Shown here: in pieces, positions 6,280-10,809 of the stretch
How the letters are laid out: every line of letters begins with the position of its first letter
How positions within the stretch are numbered: position 1 is the first letter of the stretch
From: an uncultured Porphyromonadaceae bacterium
GTDB lineage: Bacteria > Bacteroidota > Bacteroidia > Bacteroidales > Muribaculaceae
Assembly: GCA_902470475.1 (NCBI GenBank)
Contig: CABRGT010000064.1
Coordinates: forward strand, 1 to 10,809
DNA: 10,809 bases
Direction: 5' to 3'
Position numbers and translations under genes: made by a program
Notes under the pieces: generated by a model
What the model was told of the DNA's origin: nothing
Database searches by the model: none
What the model saw: only the letters and a program-made list of their open reading frames with translations

Positions 6280-7623
6280 ATGGAACTGACCACCCTGACC
6301 GCCATATCGCCTGTCGACGGGCGCTATCGCTCGAAATGCGAGTCGCTCGCTCCCTATTTCTCAGAATTCGGACTCATCCGCTACCGTGTGGAGGTAGAGA
6401 TCAAATATTTTACGGCGCTGGCGCGGATTCCGCTGCCGGCGCTCGCTTCAATCGGCGAGGATGACCTGAAGGGCCTGGAGGCCGTGTACAACGATTTCAG
6501 CGAGGCCGACGCACTGGAGATCAAGGAGATCGAACGGACGACCAATCACGATGTCAAGGCCGTGGAATACTTCATCAAGCGGCGCTTCGATGCCATGGGT
6601 CTGAGCGCCTACAAGGAATACATACACTTCGGGCTGACGTCGCAGGACATCAACAACACGGCCGTGCCGATGTCGATTGCGGATGCCCTGCACAAGGTGT
6701 ACCTGCCTGCGGCCGAGACGCTTGTCGAAACGCTCGACAACCTGGCGCAGGACTGGGCCGACATACCGATGCTGGCACACACCCACGGACAGCCGGCGTC
6801 GCCGACGCGGCTTGGCAAGGAGATAGCCGTGTATGTCTACCGCCTGCGCGAGCAGCTGGCCTCGGTGCGCAAGACGCGCATTTCGGGCAAATTCGGCGGC
6901 GCAACGGGCAACTTCAACGCTCACAACGCCGCCTTCCCCGACACGGACTGGCGCGCATTCGCCGAGGCATTCCTGCGCGATGACCTGGGCATCGAACGCG
7001 AGACGTACACGACCCAGATCTCCAACTACGACAACCTGGCCGCCCTGCTGGACGCACTGCGCCGCGTCAACACCATACTGATGGACCTCGACCGCGACAT
7101 GTGGATGTACATATCGATGAATTACTTCAAGCAGCGCATCAAGGAAGGCGAGGTAGGATCATCGGCGATGCCTCACAAGGTGAACCCGATCGATTTTGAA
7201 AATTCAGAAGGCAACATCGGCATAGCCAACGCCCTGCTGCAGCACCTGGCGTCGAAACTGCCCGTATCGCGCCTGCAGCGCGACCTGACAGACTCGACTG
7301 TGCTCCGCAACATCGGCGTGCCTCTGGCCCACACGCTCATAGCGGTGGCATCGACGGCCAAGGGCCTGTCGAAACTGCTGCTCAACCGCGAAGCCATCGA
7401 CGCCGACCTGGACAACGCGTGGGCTGTCGTGGCCGAAGGCATACAGACAATCCTGCGCCGCGAAGGTTACCCCAACCCGTACGAGACGCTCAAGCACCTG
7501 ACGCGCACCAACTCGCGTATCACCGCCGAGACGATCGCCGCCTTCATCGACACACTCGACGTCGACGACAGCGTCAAAGCCGAGCTGCGCGCCCTGTCGC
7601 CCGCCACCTATACCGGCATCTGA
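6280..7623 (+). CDS. purB: Adenylosuccinate lyase
   Basis: A 447-residue enzyme of the fumarase/aspartase superfamily. It cleaves SAICAR to AICAR and adenylosuccinate to AMP, releasing fumarate each time, in purine synthesis. Visible: the N-terminal AISPVDGRYRSK typical of E. coli-type PurB, TTNHDVKAVEYF, FGLTSQDINNTA, the catalytic-His block LAHTHGQPASPTRLGKE (His167 and His169), FGGATGNFNAH, and the superfamily signature GSSAMPHKVNPIDFENSEGN at 293-312 with the catalytic Ser expected at 295, the same number as in E. coli. I chose the ATG at 6280 because the frame continues upstream only to a TTG lying inside the -7 promoter element, and because MELTTLTAISPVDGRY is a natural N-terminus. The leader is AT-rich with no Shine-Dalgarno. 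The last 16 bp overlap the end of a convergent minus-strand gene, and no terminator is visible between them. Confidence 0.97.
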   Translation: MELTTLTAISPVDGRYRSKCESLAPYFSEFGLIRYRVEVEIKYFTALARIPLPALASIGEDDLKGLEAVYNDFSEADALEIKEIERTTNHDVKAVEYFIKRRFDAMGLSAYKEYIHFGLTSQDINNTAVPMSIADALHKVYLPAAETLVETLDNLAQDWADIPMLAHTHGQPASPTRLGKEIAVYVYRLREQLASVRKTRISGKFGGATGNFNAHNAAFPDTDWRAFAEAFLRDDLGIERETYTTQISNYDNLAALLDALRRVNTILMDLDRDMWMYISMNYFKQRIKEGEVGSSAMPHKVNPIDFENSEGNIGIANALLQHLASKLPVSRLQRDLTDSTVLRNIGVPLAHTLIAVASTAKGLSKLLLNREAIDADLDNAWAVVAEGIQTILRREGYPNPYETLKHLTRTNSRITAETIAAFIDTLDVDDSVKAELRALSPATYTGI

Positions 7624-8656
7624 TTCTCAAGACGGCGCCGCGCTATCCTGACCGCCTGTTGTAGCTTCTGCTCGAGCACCTTGCGCTCGGGCAGTCTTGT
7701 CATGTAGTCAGCCACACGGATATTGCTTTCATGAAGATGCATCAACTCGACATGCTCTTCATTCTTGCCCGCGCAAAGAATCAGACCTACCGGTCTGTTT
7801 TCGCCTTCGGCCATATCATACTTCTCAAGCCAGCGAAGGTACAGTTCCATCTGACCCTTATACTCCGCCTTGAACTTACCAAGCTTAAGATCGATCGCTA
7901 CAAGACTGCGCAGGCGGCGATGGTAGAACAGCAGATCGATATAATAATCTTCGCCGTCGACGGTTATACGCTTCTGACGCGCCAGGAAAGCAAAATCATT
8001 GCCAAGTTCGGTAATAAATTTCTGAAGTTCGGCAACGATGGCACTTTCAAGGTCCTTTTCAGAAAAATTGCCCTGCAAACCTAAAAAATCAAGCACATAA
8101 GGGTCATGGAATACCAGATCGGCGGACATTATACGCTCGGTGCGCAATTCGTCGAGATCATGATTTATCACAGCATCCGATTGTCTGGATATGGCTGTAC
8201 GCTCGTAAAGCATTCCGTCTATTTTAGCTTTCAGAGTGCGCTTCGACCATCTCTGATCAGCAGCCATAGTCAGATAAAATTTTCTGACAAGATCATCTTC
8301 TATTGATATTACCTGCAAAAATGAGACCATGACAATTTGGACACCAGCGGTGTCCAAATTGATAAATCACTGAATCTCTCAGCAAAAAGACGCATACGAT
8401 TGAGATTCTTCTCAGAGAACTGACTGCCGCCATATTCTTCGGTCAGCCGTCTCGAAAGATTCGCTACAATCTGCTTGCCATATGCCGCACGGCCACTGCC
8501 AAGAAGCTCGCGATTGATACAGTCTCCTATATGCCAATACATTAATGTCATGGTAGAGTTTACGGCACGGGCAACCTGTGCTTTGGATGTATCGATAAGT
8601 CGCCGGATCTCGACAAAGAGATTTCGATCGGCCTGCCGGGAGACAGTAGTTTCCAT
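7608..8656 (-). pseudogene. DUF1016/YhcG family PDDEXK nuclease, split by a frameshift
   Basis: Two minus-strand frames together make one DUF1016 protein. The first (8656 to 8309, 115 residues, starting METTVSRQAD) is the DUF1016 N-terminal domain, with LMYWHIGDCI, YGGSQFSEKNLNRMR and KLSWSHF, then CR and a stop. The second, open to the stop at 7608-7610, carries the rest from LQVISIEDDLVRKFY, including RWSKRTLKAKIDGMLYER, DFLGLQGNFSEKDLE, and the nuclease core VDGEDYYIDLLFYHRRLR and VAIDLKLG, whose Asp and Asp-x-Lys residues are intact. One extra base in the run of five A at 8317-8321 would join them into about 349 residues, a normal family length. Otherwise the sequence is undamaged, so a recent mutation, a sequencing error or translational slippage are all possible. 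The family occurs near restriction-modification and other defence genes. GC is about 33-50% in three 60-base blocks I counted, against 62-68% beside it, suggesting horizontal gain. It starts 17 bp after the permease stop. Confidence 0.82.
8333..8361. repeat. Perfect 13-bp inverted repeat inside the DUF1016 gene
   Basis: Arms CAATTTGGACACC (8333-8345) and GGTGTCCAAATTG (8349-8361) are exact reverse complements around the 3-base spacer AGC. On the minus strand the repeat encodes SIWTPLVSKL in the conserved stretch before LSWSHF, and it ends 11 bases upstream of the A-run where the frame breaks. It would fold into a stable hairpin in the mRNA or bind a dimeric protein in DNA. Confidence 0.9.
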
Positions 8657-8673
8657 AATTCAGTGATATTATA

Positions 8674-9489
8674 TTATTCGGGGCGGCGGGGGAGGAGGGC
8701 GGCGGTGAATTTGGCCAGGAGGAAGGCGGCGGCCATTATGAGAACGATGACGGCGGAACAGGGCACGTCGATGACGGCTCCGAGGAGCAGCCCGGCAAGT
8801 GAGGTGATCAATGATATCACCAGTGCTCCGGCCATCGTAGTGGAATAGCGGCGGCAGAAGACTTCGGCAGTCATCATCGGCAGCGAGAGCATGGACATCA
8901 GCAGCATGATGCCGACAAGGCGGATCGTGAGCACGATGCCGACGGCCACAAAGACTGTCATGGTGTATGTGACCAGCTTGACGGGCAGTCCGATGACGCG
9001 GGCGAAATCACGATCGAAGGCGCATGCCACGATCTGGCGGTAGCGCCAGATGAAGAACGCGATGAGCAGTGCGGTGTAAGCACCGAAAATCCAGAGATCC
9101 GAACGTGTGATGGTGAGGATGTTGCCGAACAGGAAAGCGTTGAGCTCGGGTACGTATCCCGGAGTGAGAAATATGAACAGCACTCCGACAGCCATGCCTA
9201 TGGCCCAGACGACGGCAATGGCCGAATCCTCGCGCAGACGGAAACGCGACGACATCCATTCGACTCCCATCGATGAAGCGATGGCAAACACGGCCGCCAT
9301 GGCCACGGGATTGATACCAAGGAAATAGCCCAGTCCCAGGCCTCCGAAACAGGCGTGAGTGATGCCGCCTGAAATGGCGACCAGGCGGCGGGTGATGATG
9401 TACGTGCCTATGATGGCGGCGGCCACGCTCAGCAGGGCCACTCCGATGAGTGCATAGACGAAGAAGGAGTAATTAAAAAGTTGGAGCAT
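8674..9489 (-). CDS. ABC-3 family metal transporter permease (ZnuB/MntB-like)
   Basis: A 271-residue polytopic membrane protein, the channel subunit of a zinc/manganese/iron ABC importer. It has about eight hydrophobic segments from YALIGVALLSVAAAIIGTYI to VIVLIMAAAFLLAKF. The ABC-3 signature follows the first helix: GGITHACFGGLGLGYFLG; further on come AFLFGNIL, the cytoplasmic stretch DRDFARVIGLPV that should contact the ATPase, and the late VGIMLLMSMLSLP helix. I chose the ATG at 9487-9489 (MLQLFNYSFF); a GTG at 9522 would add 11 unlikely residues. The start overlaps the preceding gene's end by 17 bp, so the two are probably translated together. The ATPase and metal-binding protein are not in the window, and the metal cannot be named from sequence. 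The stop is 17 bp from the DUF1016 start. Confidence 0.9.
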   Translation of the reverse strand: MLQLFNYSFFVYALIGVALLSVAAAIIGTYIITRRLVAISGGITHACFGGLGLGYFLGINPVAMAAVFAIASSMGVEWMSSRFRLREDSAIAVVWAIGMAVGVLFIFLTPGYVPELNAFLFGNILTITRSDLWIFGAYTALLIAFFIWRYRQIVACAFDRDFARVIGLPVKLVTYTMTVFVAVGIVLTIRLVGIMLLMSMLSLPMMTAEVFCRRYSTTMAGALVISLITSLAGLLLGAVIDVPCSAVIVLIMAAAFLLAKFTAALLPRRPE

Positions 9490-9949
9490 CGGATGATACG
9501 GTGGCGGCCTCACGCCCGGCACGGGCTTCGGCCACTATCATTAATAATTCATCGCGCACATCGGACGGCAGTTCGATGCCGCGCAGCTGTAGCGAACGGG
9601 CCCATGGCGCTATGTCATCGGGCAGAAGTGTAAGAAGCACATCGCGGAACTGTTCGGCTTCGGCAGCGGTGTAATCCTGAGGAGCACGGCCGCGGTAAAT
9701 GTCGAGTTCCTCATCGTCGAAGTATTCGATCCGGTCCGACACAGCGGCCAGCAGGGAGTCTTTCTCGCATGTGATGTGCATGCCGCAGCACTCCCCGCCG
9801 GCGGCGGCGTCCGACTGCGCGGGGGAGGGCTCGGTGAGCTTTATGGTCTCCGAGGGGCTGAGGGAGTTTTTCCGGCAATGCCTTTCGTGGAGCCACAGGA
9901 TGAATCCTACGGCGAAAAGGGCAAGCAATATGTAGAGCGCGACAATCAT
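9473..9949 (-). CDS. Conserved membrane-anchored protein with a CCGxHxxC motif, function unknown
   Basis: A 158-residue protein. Residues 1-20 (MIVALYILLALFAVGFILWL) form one membrane anchor, followed by a short basic stretch HERHCRK, a Ser/Pro/Ala-rich linker (about 28-50), and a soluble domain. The domain opens with ECCGMHITCEKDSLL: Cys54, Cys55, His58 and Cys61 could form a metal or thiol site. It continues with an acidic EYFDDEELDIYRGR segment and an amphipathic block ending SLQLRGIELPSDVRDELL. I recall similar proteins as conserved Bacteroidales hypotheticals, but I know no demonstrated function. It is tightly packed: its ATG overlaps the aroA stop (ATGA, 9946-9949) and its end overlaps the permease start by 17 bp. 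The placement makes a role in metal handling with the permease plausible; this is inference only. Confidence 0.8.
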   Translation of the reverse strand: MIVALYILLALFAVGFILWLHERHCRKNSLSPSETIKLTEPSPAQSDAAAGGECCGMHITCEKDSLLAAVSDRIEYFDDEELDIYRGRAPQDYTAAEAEQFRDVLLTLLPDDIAPWARSLQLRGIELPSDVRDELLMIVAEARAGREAATVSSDAPTF

Positions 9950-10809
9950 TCCACCTCTTCGAGTCTGAAACCGGCGTCGCGCAGATCATCCCAATAACCG
10001 GGATATGATTTTCCGACAACCTCACAGTCGGTGACAACTATTCCCGGAGCCCAGACGGCGATAGGGGCCAGAGCCATGGCGAGGCGGTGGTCGCCATGCG
10101 GCGAAAGGCGAGGCATCTCGAGAACGGGAGTTGTGGCGCCTTCCCATCCGATGGCGTCAGGCTCGATATCAAGTACCCAGCCACAGCGGCGCAGCTCCAT
10201 AGCGAGTGCTTCCAGGCGGTCGGATTCCTTGATGCGAAGATTGGCGACGCCGGTGAGGCGGTAAGGCGTGTTGATCATGCAGCCGATGACGGCCATCATC
10301 GGCACAAGGTCGGGGTTGTCCTTCATGTCCATGTCGAGCCGCGAGAACAGGTCGGGCGTGGCCGAAAGTTCGGCGCCTTCGGCGGTGAACTCCGTGATGA
10401 CACCGAACCGCTCGCCGATGCGCGCAAGCACGCTGTCGCCCTGGAGGCTGTCGGACCGGAGACCGGGGAGCGTGACCCATCCGGCGGTAACGGCGGCGAT
10501 CTGATACCAGAAGGCGGCAGCGCTCCAGTCGGGCTCGGCCTCGGCCCGTACGGGCCTAAGGGGTGTGTTGGCGATGATGACGGTGTAGCCTTCGCGATCG
10601 GCCTCGACGCCACGGGCACGGAGCATGTCCATGGTCATCTTCAGGTAGGGCATGGAGGCTATCTCTCCTCCGAGACTGATGCGCAGGGGGGCTTCCATGG
10701 TCGGTGCGACCAGCGCCAGCGCCGATGCGAACTGGGAGCTGGCGGAAGCGTCGAGGCTGACGTCGCCGCCGCGCAGACGGCGGCCGCGGACAGCCACAGG
10801 AAGGTATCC
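9946..10809 (-). CDS. aroA: 3-phosphoshikimate 1-carboxyvinyltransferase (EPSP synthase), C-terminal two-thirds
   Basis: This cytoplasmic shikimate-pathway enzyme joins phosphoenolpyruvate to shikimate-3-phosphate on the way to chorismate and aromatic amino acids. The gene enters from beyond the right edge; 287 of about 410-430 residues are present, the frame staying open to base 10809. Visible: LPVAVRGRRLRGGDVSL, then the shikimate-phosphate contact SSQF in ASASSQFASALALVAP, the catalytic Asp region NPDLVPMMAVIG, the PEP-binding block LRIKESDRLEALAMELRRCG with Lys, Glu and Arg in place, HGDHRLAMALAPIA, and the late VVGKSYPGYWDDL, where KSYP matches the KS(F/Y)P motif of the family. The stop overlaps the start of the next gene by 4 bp (ATGA), so aroA heads or precedes a three-gene minus-strand operon with the Cys-motif protein and the metal permease. 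Any promoter lies outside the window. Confidence 0.96.
   Translation of the reverse strand, partial: GYLPVAVRGRRLRGGDVSLDASASSQFASALALVAPTMEAPLRISLGGEIASMPYLKMTMDMLRARGVEADREGYTVIIANTPLRPVRAEAEPDWSAAAFWYQIAAVTAGWVTLPGLRSDSLQGDSVLARIGERFGVITEFTAEGAELSATPDLFSRLDMDMKDNPDLVPMMAVIGCMINTPYRLTGVANLRIKESDRLEALAMELRRCGWVLDIEPDAIGWEGATTPVLEMPRLSPHGDHRLAMALAPIAVWAPGIVVTDCEVVGKSYPGYWDDLRDAGFRLEEVE

Noticed and set aside
7731..8084. A 117-codon plus-strand frame inside the DUF1016 region.
   Set aside because: It lies opposite the conserved nuclease domain, where the minus frame matches the family from end to end.
8315..8324. Canonical programmed -1 frameshift site in the DUF1016 gene.
   Set aside because: The run is TTTTT read as CAT TTT TGC, which is not an X XXY YYZ heptamer, and the hairpin lies upstream rather than downstream of it; simple mutation or sequencing error is more economical.
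7608..8673. A multi-gene defence island around the DUF1016 nuclease.
   Set aside because: Both neighbours are ordinary core genes; no methyltransferase, helicase, toxin-antitoxin pair, integrase or transposase is present in the window.

Overview
This window looks like chromosome from a GC-rich member of the Bacteroidales, most likely Muribaculaceae-like. That placement is an inference from three things: the protein sequences of RecA, TcdA, PurB and the DUF1573 protein; two promoters carrying the Bacteroidota -7 element TAnnTTTG (upstream of recA and purB); and A/T-rich leaders without Shine-Dalgarno sequences. Most of the window is housekeeping core genome. I found no RNA gene, CRISPR array, insertion sequence or prophage, and no convincing multi-gene undescribed system.

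Left part, plus strand. The 3' end of proA (proline synthesis) runs in from outside the window. It is followed after 26 bp by meaB, the GTPase chaperone of methylmalonyl-CoA mutase, and by a small secreted DUF1573 protein whose start overlaps the end of meaB. A strong hairpin closes this group. A 319-bp AT-rich gap then holds two overlapping small palindromes and the recA promoter. recA overlaps tcdA (tRNA t6A-cyclising enzyme) by 4 bp in an ATGA junction. A membrane-anchored LTA-synthase-like sulfatase/phosphotransferase follows 37 bp later, so these three may be one transcript. purB (adenylosuccinate lyase) has its own promoter.

Right part, minus strand, read from high to low coordinates: the 3' two-thirds of aroA (shikimate pathway), a small membrane-anchored protein with a Cys-Cys-Gly-x-His-x-x-Cys motif (4-bp overlap with aroA), an ABC-3 family metal permease (17-bp overlap), and finally a DUF1016/YhcG-type PDDEXK nuclease gene that converges on purB.

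The DUF1016 gene is the only accessory-looking element. Its GC content falls to about 33-50% in sampled blocks, against about 62-68% in the flanks. It is squeezed between the permease stop (17 bp away) and the last 16 bp of purB. It is split by a one-base frameshift at a run of five A, and a perfect 13-bp inverted repeat sits 11 bases before that run in the direction of transcription. Other points worth checking are an altered L2 DNA-binding loop in RecA (FGPAE where FGNPE is usual) and the Cys/His motif protein beside the metal permease.
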